Of a stretch of DNA of 15,422 bases, positions 1 to 7,185 are shown piece by piece. Source of the DNA: an uncultured Campylobacter sp. (GTDB taxonomy: Bacteria; Campylobacterota; Campylobacteria; Campylobacterales; Campylobacteraceae); the NCBI RefSeq assembly GCF_938017615.1, contig NZ_CALIJA010000045.1, positions 1-15,422 on the forward strand, read 5' to 3'. Within the stretch, counting starts at the first letter, position 1; each line of letters starts with the position of its first letter. Under the pieces are notes generated by a model. That model was not told where the DNA came from. It was given only the letters and a program-made list of their open reading frames with translations, and searched no databases. The translations under genes were made by a program, and so were the position numbers.

Positions 1-1692
1 GCCGATGATGAGGACTTTTTTATTATCTTTTGAAATTTTACGGCTTGCGATGGCGGGCGTTATGTTGGTACTGGAGTACAGATACGGGGTAAGCGCCGCA
101 AACTCGCCCGCACAGGTATCTACTTCGTTGTATTCAAGGTCGATGCCCTGTCTGGCGCAGGCAAAATGGATGTCGTTTTGCGTAAGGCCCAGACTATCTT
201 TTTTGTTGATCAAATTTGCGATCATCTTATCGCTAAAGCCCCAGCTCTTGGCCTGTCTCAAAAGCGCCGCGTCGTTGATGATCTCCATATCGATGCGCTC
301 TTCAAATTTTACGATCTGCTCGATCTGGCCCAAAAACCAACGATCGATCTTGCTAAGCTCGTAAATTTGATCCACGCTCATACCCACTCTAAAGCCCTGA
401 GCGATATATAAAATTCTATCTTGCTGCGCGTTGCGAAGCCCGAAGATGAGATCTTTTTCGCTTAAGCTTAGCTCTACAAATCCGAAGTAGCCCTTCTCCA
501 GCGAGCACAGCGCCTTTTGAATGCTCTCTTTAAAGCTGCGCCCGATCGCCATCACCTCGCCGATGCTTTTCATCGCAGTGCCGAGATAGGGGTTTGCGCC
601 GGGGAATTTCTCAAACGCAAAGCGCGGAATTTTAGTCACGATATAATCGATCACGGGCTCGAAGCTCGCGGGCGTGCCAGTGATGTCGTTTTTGATCTCA
701 TCCAGGCTAAAGCCCACCGCTAGCATCGTAGCGACCTTGGCGATCGGGTAGCCCGTGGCTTTGGACGCAAGAGCCGAACTGCGACTTACGCGCGGGTTCA
801 TCTCGATGACGATCATCCGCCCCGTTTGCGGATTTACCGCAAACTGCACGTTACTGCCGCCCGTATCTACGCCGATCTCGCGTAAAATTTTAAAACTCGC
901 GTCGCGCATCCTTTGATACTCTTTATCGGTAAGCGTCAGAGCGGGCGCAACCGTGATGCTATCACCCGTATGCACCCCCATCGGGTCGAAATTTTCGATC
1001 GAGCAGACGATGATGCAGTTGTCCTTGTGATCGCGGATCACCTCCATTTCGAACTCTTTCCATCCAAGCAGGCTCTCTTCGATCAAAATTTCATTTATCG
1101 GGCTCACGTCTAGCCCGTTTTGCGCGACCTCTTTAAACTCGTCGATATTATACGCTACGCCGCTACCTGCGCCGCCTAGGGTATAGCTAGCGCGGATAAT
1201 GAGTGGAAAGCCGATCTCATTTGCAGCAGCCATCGCCTCTTCGATATTGTAAGCGTATTTGGATTTGGGCAGATCCATTCCGATCTTAATCATCGCCTCT
1301 TTAAATTTTACCCTATCCTCGCCCTTTTTTATCGCTTCAGGCTTGGCGCCTAGAAATTTTACCCCCCCTAGCTCGCCGCTTTCGTAAGCCTGCATCGCGA
1401 CGTTTAGCGCGACCTGTCCGCCCATCGTAGGTAGGATCGCATCGACGCCCTCGCGCTTTATGATACGCAAAATGCTCTCTTTGGTGATCGGCTCGATATA
1501 GGTAGCGTCGGCAAAATCGGGATCGGTCATAATGGTAGCGGGGTTTGAGTTTATTAGCACTACGCGGTATCCAAGGCTCTTTAACGTCTTGGCAGCCTGC
1601 GTGCCGCTGTAGTCAAACTCGCACGCCTGACCGATTACGATCGGACCGCTACCGATCAGCAAAATCGTCTTAATATCATCTCTTTTGGGCAT
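1..1692 (-). CDS. carB: Carbamoyl phosphate synthase large subunit, N-terminal 564 residues (runs off the window)
   Basis: The product is the synthetase subunit that uses two ATP plus bicarbonate and ammonia (passed from CarA) to make carbamoyl phosphate for arginine and pyrimidine synthesis in the cytoplasm. The frame is open from ATG at 1692 to base 1, giving 564 residues of a family about 1070-1090 long, so roughly the C-terminal half is outside. Visible hallmarks are the N-terminal nucleotide-fold motif LLIGSGPIVIGQ (residues 11-22), the ATP-grasp loop RASYTLGGAGSG (168-179) and the signature IEMNPRVSRSSALASKATG (297-314). The last visible residues, VLIIG, are the start of the second, repeated synthetase half. 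The start is fixed by AAGGAAA about 6 bases upstream and by a TGATG overlap with the mreC stop. In C. jejuni carB also lies downstream of mreBC. Identification is very secure; CarA is not in the window. Confidence 0.97.
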   Translation of the reverse strand, partial: MPKRDDIKTILLIGSGPIVIGQACEFDYSGTQAAKTLKSLGYRVVLINSNPATIMTDPDFADATYIEPITKESILRIIKREGVDAILPTMGGQVALNVAMQAYESGELGGVKFLGAKPEAIKKGEDRVKFKEAMIKIGMDLPKSKYAYNIEEAMAAANEIGFPLIIRASYTLGGAGSGVAYNIDEFKEVAQNGLDVSPINEILIEESLLGWKEFEMEVIRDHKDNCIIVCSIENFDPMGVHTGDSITVAPALTLTDKEYQRMRDASFKILREIGVDTGGSNVQFAVNPQTGRMIVIEMNPRVSRSSALASKATGYPIAKVATMLAVGFSLDEIKNDITGTPASFEPVIDYIVTKIPRFAFEKFPGANPYLGTAMKSIGEVMAIGRSFKESIQKALCSLEKGYFGFVELSLSEKDLIFGLRNAQQDRILYIAQGFRVGMSVDQIYELSKIDRWFLGQIEQIVKFEERIDMEIINDAALLRQAKSWGFSDKMIANLINKKDSLGLTQNDIHFACARQGIDLEYNEVDTCAGEFAALTPYLYSSTNITPAIASRKISKDNKKVLIIG

Positions 1693-2441
1693 CAATTTTC
1701 CTTTGTAACGACATACAAAAACGCCGGCATCTCGGAGCTCACGTAGGGCTCTACGACGGCGCTTTTGTATAACTTTCCGTTTTGAATCTCTTTAACTTTC
1801 CCTACCGGCACGCCGGCAAAAAAAATCCCGTCCTTGCCGCTGGTAAGTACCTCATCACCTACCTTGGGATCAAGCCATTGAGGGATGTATCTAACCACGA
1901 GCTCGTTATTCTCGCCGCCTGCTACGCCAGGAATTTGAGCATCTCCTATGAAAACGGAGAAATTACTCTTCTCGTCACGCTGTAAGATCGCAAGCGGGCG
2001 CCCATCTTTATTTACTAGAATTCCCGCGGTCTTGCCCTCACTGATGAGGCCGTAAATTTTGTTCGGATTAAAATTTTCAAAATTTACGAAGAATTTGTTG
2101 TAGTCGTTTAAATTTGCATAGCTTAGCGCCTTTACGAGCTGGACTTTGGGCTCATAAACAGAGCTGTTTTTGTCGATCAAAATTTTATTGAGCTCGCCTG
2201 CGAACGTGCTAAGCAGCATAGCAGATTTTTTCAGCTCGGCGTTTTCTTCTCGTAGAGCTTTGATCGTCTCTGCTTGGTTAAAATGCTCGTTTACAGCGCT
2301 TTTTACCCGATCGCTCACGCCGTAATAAACCTCTAAAATCCCTCCTGCAAATCCGATAAATTTGCCGTGGATATACGAGCCGAACGTTAACGAAACGGCT
2401 ACTAGCAAAACCGCGACGAGGAGGAGTTTGAGATTAGTCAT
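1692..2441 (-). CDS. mreC: Rod shape-determining protein MreC
   Basis: MreC is a bitopic inner-membrane protein whose periplasmic part scaffolds the elongasome together with MreB and the cell-wall synthases. The 249 residues show the family layout: a short cytoplasmic start, one hydrophobic segment at about residues 4-22, a charged helical/coiled-coil stretch at about 42-75, and a beta-rich domain from about 100 to the end containing the GDEVLTSGKDGIFFAGVPVG region (about 205-224). The length matches Campylobacter MreC, which is shorter than the E. coli protein (about 367). Its ATG lies inside the end of mreB (ATGACTAA, 8-base overlap) and its TGA overlaps the carB ATG, so it is likely translated by coupling. 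No MreD follows: carB is directly downstream, so an mreD homologue would have to be elsewhere or absent. Confidence 0.95.
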   Translation of the reverse strand: MTNLKLLLVAVLLVAVSLTFGSYIHGKFIGFAGGILEVYYGVSDRVKSAVNEHFNQAETIKALREENAELKKSAMLLSTFAGELNKILIDKNSSVYEPKVQLVKALSYANLNDYNKFFVNFENFNPNKIYGLISEGKTAGILVNKDGRPLAILQRDEKSNFSVFIGDAQIPGVAGGENNELVVRYIPQWLDPKVGDEVLTSGKDGIFFAGVPVGKVKEIQNGKLYKSAVVEPYVSSEMPAFLYVVTKEN

Positions 2442-3468
2442 TTGCCGCTTGTTTTAGCGATTTGATCTCTTCTAGGGCTTTGCCGGTGCCGTTTGCGACG
2501 CACAGCAGCGGCTCATCCGCGACAAAAACCGGAAGCTTTACGGTGTCGCTTAGATACTTATCCAATCCGCGAATGAGCGCGCCGCCGCCCGTTAGCACGA
2601 CGCCGTTTTCGACGATGTCGGCGGCGACTTCTGGCTGAATGCTCTCAAGGACAAATTTCAGCGCATCGGCAATCTCTCTGATCGAGTCTTTGATCGCCTC
2701 TCTAACGTCCTCGCTCGTAAGATCGACCGAGCTTAAAAGCCCGCTGATCTGGTCTTTTCCTTTGACCGTGTAGGTAAGATCTTTTTGCTGTTGCACCGCC
2801 GTACCGATCTTGATCTTAATCTCCTCGGCCGCACGCTCGGATATGAGTAGGCTATATTTTTCTTTGACGTAGTTAACGATGCTCGCGTCGATCTTATCAC
2901 CTGCGACGCGAACGGATTTGGCGCTGATGATACCGCCCAAAGAGATAACGCCAATCTCGGTGGTACCGCCGCCGATATCCACGACCAGCGAGCCACGCGC
3001 TTCATTTACGGGAAGGCCCGCTCCGATCGCCGCAGCCATCGGCTCTTCGATTAGATAAACCTCTCGCGCGCCCGCTATCATTGCACTTTCTCGCACGGCT
3101 TTGCGCTCGACCTGGGTTAGTCCGTAAGGAACCGAGATGATGATGCGCGGACTTACGAAAAAACGGCGCTTGTGGGTCTTTTCGATAAAATACCTAATCA
3201 TCTTCTCCGTCATGTCAAAATCCGCAATAACGCCGTCCTTCATCGGGCGCACCGCTTCGATGTCGCCCGGAGTGCGTCCGAGCATCTCTTTGGCTTCGGC
3301 GCCCACGGCGATGATTCTTTGCTTGCCGTAGCGTTCGTTTTGTACCGCGACGACGCTCGGTTCGTTGATGATGATGCCTTTATCTTTTAGTAGCACAAGC
3401 GTGTTTGCCGTGCCTAGATCAATACCCATATCCCTAGAAAATAATCCTAGAATCGAATCAAGTAACAT
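2434..3468 (-). CDS. mreB: Actin-like rod shape-determining protein MreB
   Basis: MreB is a bacterial actin that forms membrane-associated filaments and guides lateral cell-wall synthesis. At 344 residues it has the usual length (E. coli 347). The actin-fold nucleotide-binding motifs are all present: phosphate-1 DLGTANT (17-23), phosphate-2 VDIGGGTT (163-170) and the adenosine motif TGGGALIRGL (293-302). The N-terminal MLLDSILGLF is a short amphipathic-looking start, as in MreBs that bind membrane directly. The ATG at 3468 is preceded by AAAGGGGA, and only 9 bases separate it from the clpX stop, so it belongs to the same operon. The 3' end overlaps mreC. This gene is poor in the AAATTT hexamer that is otherwise dense in the window, as expected for strong protein constraint. 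Confidence 0.98.
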   Translation of the reverse strand: MLLDSILGLFSRDMGIDLGTANTLVLLKDKGIIINEPSVVAVQNERYGKQRIIAVGAEAKEMLGRTPGDIEAVRPMKDGVIADFDMTEKMIRYFIEKTHKRRFFVSPRIIISVPYGLTQVERKAVRESAMIAGAREVYLIEEPMAAAIGAGLPVNEARGSLVVDIGGGTTEIGVISLGGIISAKSVRVAGDKIDASIVNYVKEKYSLLISERAAEEIKIKIGTAVQQQKDLTYTVKGKDQISGLLSSVDLTSEDVREAIKDSIREIADALKFVLESIQPEVAADIVENGVVLTGGGALIRGLDKYLSDTVKLPVFVADEPLLCVANGTGKALEEIKSLKQAAND

Positions 3469-3477
3469 TTATCCCCT

Positions 3478-4716
3478 TTATGCAGTTAAATTTTGTTTTA
3501 CAAGTATCGGCTTAGAGACGCCGTCTACGACCTCTTTGGATATGATGACGTCATAGCCCTTAAGCTCAGGCAGATCAAACATAATATCGATCATAATCTC
3601 CTCGATTATGCTACGAAGTCCGCGTGCACCGGTTTTGCGCTTGATCGCAAGGCTCGCGACCTCCCTTAGCGCGTCGTCGTCAAATTTTAAATTTGCGCCG
3701 TCTATCGCAAAGAGCTTTTGATATTGCTTTAAGATCGCGTTTTTCGGCTCGGTTAAAATTCTAACCATCGCCTTTTCGTCGATCTCATTTAGCGTAGCCA
3801 CTACGTGCAATCGCCCGATGAGCTCGGGGATTATGCCGTAATGCACCAGATCGTCGGCCTCGACCATGTTTAGTAAATTTAAACTCTCTTTTTTACTGCG
3901 CTTGGTTTGGTTAAACCCTAACACGTTCTGCCCGATGCGGCGGTTGATGATCTCGTTTAGCCCGTCGAACGCGCCGCCGCAGACGAACAAAATATTTGTC
4001 GTATCGATCTGGATGAAGTCCTGATTTGGATGCTTACGACCGCCCTTTGGAGGGATATTAACGACGCTTCCTTCGATGATCTTAAGAAGCGCTTGCTGCA
4101 CCCCTTCGCCGCTTACGTCGCGCGTGATGCTGCGGTTTTCGCTCATTCGCGCGATCTTATCGATCTCATCTACGAATACGATACCGCGCTGCGCCTTCTC
4201 TACGTCGCCGTCCGCGGCCTGCAAAAGGCGGGTAAGGATGTTTTCTACGTCCTCGCCGACGTAGCCCGCTTCCGTTAGGCTCGTAGCATCACTAATAGCG
4301 ATCGGCACGTCCAAAAATCGCGCTAAAGTCTGCGCCATAAGCGTCTTGCCGCTGCCGGTAGGGCCGATAAGCAAGATATTTGATTTTGAAATTTCGGTAT
4401 CGTCGCCCTTCGCGTCGGTCTGCCTGAAAATTCTTTTATAGTGGTTGTAAACGCCGACGCTAAAAATTTTCTTAGCGCGCTCCTGGCCGATGACGTAGCG
4501 ATTTAGCACCTCCATCAGCGCCTTTGGCTTGATAGCCTCGAAATCGATCTCTTTATTTTGATTTTGTACCGCCTCATTTTGACCCTCGCTGCCGTGGATA
4601 GCGGCATATGCCATATCGATACAATAGCTGCAGATAGCCGCCGTACCGTCGTCGTTAGGATATATACGACGCCCGTCCGCGCCCGTCTCACCGCAAAAAC
4701 TGCACTTATTTGCCAT
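3478..4716 (-). CDS. clpX: ATP-dependent Clp protease unfoldase subunit ClpX
   Basis: ClpX is the hexameric AAA+ unfoldase that recognises tagged substrates and threads them into ClpP. The 412 residues contain, in order, the N-terminal C4 zinc-binding domain (Cys5, Cys8, Cys29, Cys32), Walker A GPTGSGKT (118-125), pore loop GYVG (151-154), Walker B around FVDEID (181-186), the RKH pore motif (227-229) and sensor-2 GARGLRS near the C-terminus. The ClpP-docking loop reads LGF (266-268) where E. coli has IGF, a conservative change that suggests it still docks ClpP. clpP is not in the window. The ATG at 4716 overlaps the lpxA stop (TAATG), with AAAGG upstream inside lpxA. Placement between lipid A and cell-shape genes follows the C. 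jejuni order. Confidence 0.98.
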   Translation of the reverse strand: MANKCSFCGETGADGRRIYPNDDGTAAICSYCIDMAYAAIHGSEGQNEAVQNQNKEIDFEAIKPKALMEVLNRYVIGQERAKKIFSVGVYNHYKRIFRQTDAKGDDTEISKSNILLIGPTGSGKTLMAQTLARFLDVPIAISDATSLTEAGYVGEDVENILTRLLQAADGDVEKAQRGIVFVDEIDKIARMSENRSITRDVSGEGVQQALLKIIEGSVVNIPPKGGRKHPNQDFIQIDTTNILFVCGGAFDGLNEIINRRIGQNVLGFNQTKRSKKESLNLLNMVEADDLVHYGIIPELIGRLHVVATLNEIDEKAMVRILTEPKNAILKQYQKLFAIDGANLKFDDDALREVASLAIKRKTGARGLRSIIEEIMIDIMFDLPELKGYDVIISKEVVDGVSKPILVKQNLTA

Positions 4717-5507
4717 TAAATTTTACCTTTATCTAGCGGAATTCCGCGTTTTGTGTTGATTATAAACTCGCACATCTTGCGCACGTTTTGATCACTCGTC
4801 TCGTTTAATAAAATTTGCGCCTGCTCCTTTAAGCCCCCGCCTTGGTTGAATAAAAATTTATACGCCCGATTTATCGTCTCGACCGTCTCTTTATCGAAGC
4901 GGCGGCGGATGCCCGTTAAATTTAGCCCGCGAATATAGGCGCGGTTGCCCTCGGCTAGACAAAACGGCACCACGTCCTGACTAAGCGCGCTAGCCCCTGC
5001 GATCATGCAACTCTCGCCGATTTGGACGAACTGATGCACGGGGGTAAGCCCGCCGATAACGGCATAATCGCCCATTACGACGTGACCTGCGAGCGTGGCG
5101 CTGTTGGCTAGGATTATGTTGCTTCCCAGCACGCAATCGTGCGCGATATGGCAATACGCCATCATAAATAGATTATCGCCGATGCGCGTAAATCCGTCGC
5201 CTTTATGCGAGCCAGAGCTGATCGTGCAAAACTCGTGAATCGTAGCGTTTTTGCCGATGATTAGCCCCGTGCGCTCGCCCTCTTCAAAGCTCATATCCTG
5301 CGGAATTTCACCCACGATAGCGTATGAAAAAATTTTAGAGCCCTCGCCGATTTGCGTATCGCCGATGATACGCGCACCCTGCTTGATCGTGCAGCCGTCG
5401 CCGATTTTAGCCTGCGCGCTTATGAAAGCATACGGCTCGATCGTTACTTCGGCTCCGATCTGCGCGCCATCCTCGATGATCGCCGTGTGGTGAACTTTAG
5501 CCATCAT
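4716..5507 (-). CDS. lpxA: UDP-N-acetylglucosamine O-acyltransferase (LpxA)
   Basis: LpxA carries out the first step of lipid A synthesis, moving a hydroxyacyl chain from acyl carrier protein to the 3-OH of UDP-GlcNAc. The first about 190 residues are hexapeptide repeats (I/V-G-x-x-x periodicity) forming a left-handed beta helix, followed by an alpha-helical tail. HIAHDC (120-125) contains the catalytic histidine, His123, equivalent to E. coli His125. Gly171 aligns with E. coli Gly173, the chain-length ruler residue, so a C14-type acyl chain is inferred rather than the C10 of Met173 enzymes. Two adjacent ATGs exist: 5507 (ATGA, 4-base overlap with fabZ) and 5504 (TGATG). Family N-termini with a single Met make 5504 equally likely; the difference is one residue. 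It is downstream of fabZ, whose product feeds the same hydroxyacyl-ACP pool. Confidence 0.97.
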   Translation of the reverse strand: MMAKVHHTAIIEDGAQIGAEVTIEPYAFISAQAKIGDGCTIKQGARIIGDTQIGEGSKIFSYAIVGEIPQDMSFEEGERTGLIIGKNATIHEFCTISSGSHKGDGFTRIGDNLFMMAYCHIAHDCVLGSNIILANSATLAGHVVMGDYAVIGGLTPVHQFVQIGESCMIAGASALSQDVVPFCLAEGNRAYIRGLNLTGIRRRFDKETVETINRAYKFLFNQGGGLKEQAQILLNETSDQNVRKMCEFIINTKRGIPLDKGKI

Positions 5508-5953
5508 TTATCCATTATCATCGCTTGAAGTTCAGCCTGCGCAGCCAGTGTGGCGCCGTCGTTGATGTAGGCTTCGCCCTTTAGCACCCAGATGCGTCCG
5601 CGATGTTTGATTACGCTGATGCGATACTCAAGCTTGTCGCCGGGGCGAACCGGGTTTCTAAATTTAGCGTTGTCGATACTCATAAAATACACGACCTTGT
5701 CGCTTAGATCGACGCCGTCTTTCTCCATACTCTTAAACGCCAGCACGCCGCCCGCCTGCGCTAAGCCCTCGATTATCATTACGCCCGGATAGATCGGGTG
5801 GCCGGGGAAGTGGCCCTGAAAGATCTGCTCGTTGTAGGTTACGTTTTTATAGGCCTTGATACTTTCGCCTATGCTGAGCTCTTCGACGCGATCTATCAGC
5901 AAAAACGGAAAACGATGAGGTAGGATGGAGAGAATTTCGTTTATATCTATCAT
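5504..5953 (-). CDS. fabZ: 3-hydroxyacyl-[acyl-carrier-protein] dehydratase FabZ
   Basis: FabZ removes water from 3-hydroxyacyl-ACP during fatty acid elongation in the cytoplasm. The 149 residues form a single hotdog fold. The N-terminal motif LPHRFPFLLIDRV is characteristic, and the active-site stretch GHFPGHPIYPGV is followed by EGLAQAGG. His48 and Glu62 correspond to the catalytic His/Glu pair (His54/Glu68 in E. coli). The ATG at 5953 has AAGGCAG about 6 bases upstream. FabZ and LpxA compete for 3-hydroxymyristoyl-ACP, so their overlapping genes set the balance between membrane phospholipid and lipid A. queH ends 33 bases upstream on the same strand with no terminator visible between them, so co-transcription is likely. 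Confidence 0.97.
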   Translation of the reverse strand: MIDINEILSILPHRFPFLLIDRVEELSIGESIKAYKNVTYNEQIFQGHFPGHPIYPGVMIIEGLAQAGGVLAFKSMEKDGVDLSDKVVYFMSIDNAKFRNPVRPGDKLEYRISVIKHRGRIWVLKGEAYINDGATLAAQAELQAMIMDK

Positions 5954-5986
5954 TGATCTGCCTTTTTTAGAAATTTTAGAATCTTA

Positions 5987-7120
5987 TCAAATTCTTACTA
6001 AAATTTCCCTAACGTCTAAAAATATGCGCGAGAGCCCGTAAATTTGAACTTTGGCGGCTCTTATCTCGTCCGTGACGATGATCGGCGAGAGCGAGCCCGC
6101 AGCGCACAGGGCGGCGCGAGTTTTATTTTGACGCGCGAGACTCGGCGGGTTTTTTAGCATTTCGGATACGCTTTTGAAATTTGATCTTGAAATTTCGTTA
6201 AATTTCGCCAGGTTTAAAATTTTAATCTCGCCCTTGTCGTTGCAAAAAATTTCGCACTCCCGCTCTATGCTAAACTTCACGTTTTCGCGCATAAAATGCG
6301 AGCCAAATAGCACAAACGAGGGCACTACACACCCGTCAAATTTAATCCATGCGCGCAGCAGACGGTAGTTTAAAAACCGATCGCGCAGCACGCTAAATTT
6401 AACCCCTTTTCTTTCAAGCGAGCAAAGCTTTTTGTAAAATTTCAACTTCTCCTCTACCGAAGCGGGCAAGATTTGCCTATCGATCGGCGACATTAGCTCG
6501 TAAATTTCGGCATCTTGGGCTAAATTTTGCTTCAAATCCGCCGTCAAACTTCCGCCCGAATTTCGTTCAGCCCTTTGCTGATCATTCCGCTGCGCCGCAA
6601 GCGCGTAGATGCAGCCGCAGTAGTTTTGATGATAGAGCGCGTCTTTTTTCGCAAGCGCAAACTGCTCGTTCGTGCCGCCGTTTTTACGAAAATCGGGTGC
6701 GATAAACTCCAGTCCGCAGCGCTCACAAATACGCTGCAGCGAGGCGCAAAGCTGAGAGTGCGATTTTTTGGGACTCATAAGAAGAGTCGTGGTGATTTTA
6801 CGCTCGCCCAAACTTAGCGCGAGCTCGGCCGTTTTTTGCATGCGAAAATCAAAGCAAAACTCGCAGCGCGCGCCTTTTTCGGGCTCGTTTTCAAGCCCGC
6901 GCGCGCCGTCTAGCCAGCCCTGAAAATCATACTCGCCCGGGATAAATTTAATCCCTAAATTCTCGCAAACCCGCTTTGCGTCGTGCATTCTAAGAACATA
7001 TTCGCCGCAAGGGTGGATGTTGGGATCATAAAAATAGCCTATTAGCGGCTCTTGCGTGAGCTCTTTTAAGCGGCGCAAAAAATAATCGCAATCGACCGAG
7101 CAGCAGATGTGAACCAGCAA
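5987..7120 (-). CDS. queH: Epoxyqueuosine reductase QueH (DUF208 family), with long C-terminal extension
   Basis: QueH converts epoxyqueuosine to queuosine in tRNA, the last step of Q modification of GUN anticodons, replacing the unrelated QueG. The catalytic part is residues 1 to about 175. It contains HICCSVDC (Cys6, Cys7), GARCEFCF (Cys86, Cys89) and NYCGC (Cys168, Cys170), the conserved cysteines expected to hold the iron-sulfur cluster and redox site. After that comes about 200 residues of extension absent from compact QueH proteins (about 200 aa); long versions are, to my knowledge, usual in epsilonproteobacteria, but I recognise no domain in it. The start codon is TTG at 7120: AAAGGG sits 7 bases upstream and the frame begins directly with the conserved core, so no ATG start fits. 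It is the first gene of the minus-strand operon. Family call secure; function of the extension unknown. Confidence 0.92.
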   Translation of the reverse strand: MLVHICCSVDCDYFLRRLKELTQEPLIGYFYDPNIHPCGEYVLRMHDAKRVCENLGIKFIPGEYDFQGWLDGARGLENEPEKGARCEFCFDFRMQKTAELALSLGERKITTTLLMSPKKSHSQLCASLQRICERCGLEFIAPDFRKNGGTNEQFALAKKDALYHQNYCGCIYALAAQRNDQQRAERNSGGSLTADLKQNLAQDAEIYELMSPIDRQILPASVEEKLKFYKKLCSLERKGVKFSVLRDRFLNYRLLRAWIKFDGCVVPSFVLFGSHFMRENVKFSIERECEIFCNDKGEIKILNLAKFNEISRSNFKSVSEMLKNPPSLARQNKTRAALCAAGSLSPIIVTDEIRAAKVQIYGLSRIFLDVREILVRI

Positions 7121-7147
7121 AATTTAACCCTTTGCACGAAATTTTTG

Positions 7148-7159
7148 GATATAATTTTA
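7148..7159 (-). promoter_or_regulatory. Probable promoter for the queH-carB operon
   Basis: On the minus strand a -10-like TAAAAT lies at 7159-7154, with TATATC at 7153-7148 as an alternative. Either would start transcription about 10-25 bases before the queH ribosome site AAAGGG (7133-7128). No -35 box is evident, which is normal for Campylobacter sigma-70 promoters. It overlaps the opposite-strand promoter. Weak by sequence alone. Confidence 0.4.
7150..7155 (+). promoter_or_regulatory. -10 box (TATAAT) for the AsmA-like gene
   Basis: A perfect TATAAT sits at 7150-7155, preceded by a T-rich ATTTTTGGA stretch typical of Campylobacter extended -10 promoters. Initiation would fall near 7161-7164, giving a leader of about 22-25 bases before the ATG at 7186. 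This placement also argues against the in-frame upstream ATG at 7132, which lies 5' of the promoter. Confidence 0.6.
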
Positions 7160-7185
7160 CGCTATCAAAATTAATGAGCGGAAAA

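Noticed and set aside
166..1113. Several 60-80-codon plus-strand frames across 166-1113
   Set aside because: They are antisense shadows of the intact carB frame on the minus strand.
7132..7185. Upstream in-frame ATGs at 7132 and 7174 for the AsmA-like gene
   Set aside because: 7132 lies before the TATAAT box and neither has a ribosome site; 7186 has AGCGGA at good spacing and begins with the expected Lys-rich membrane-anchor start.
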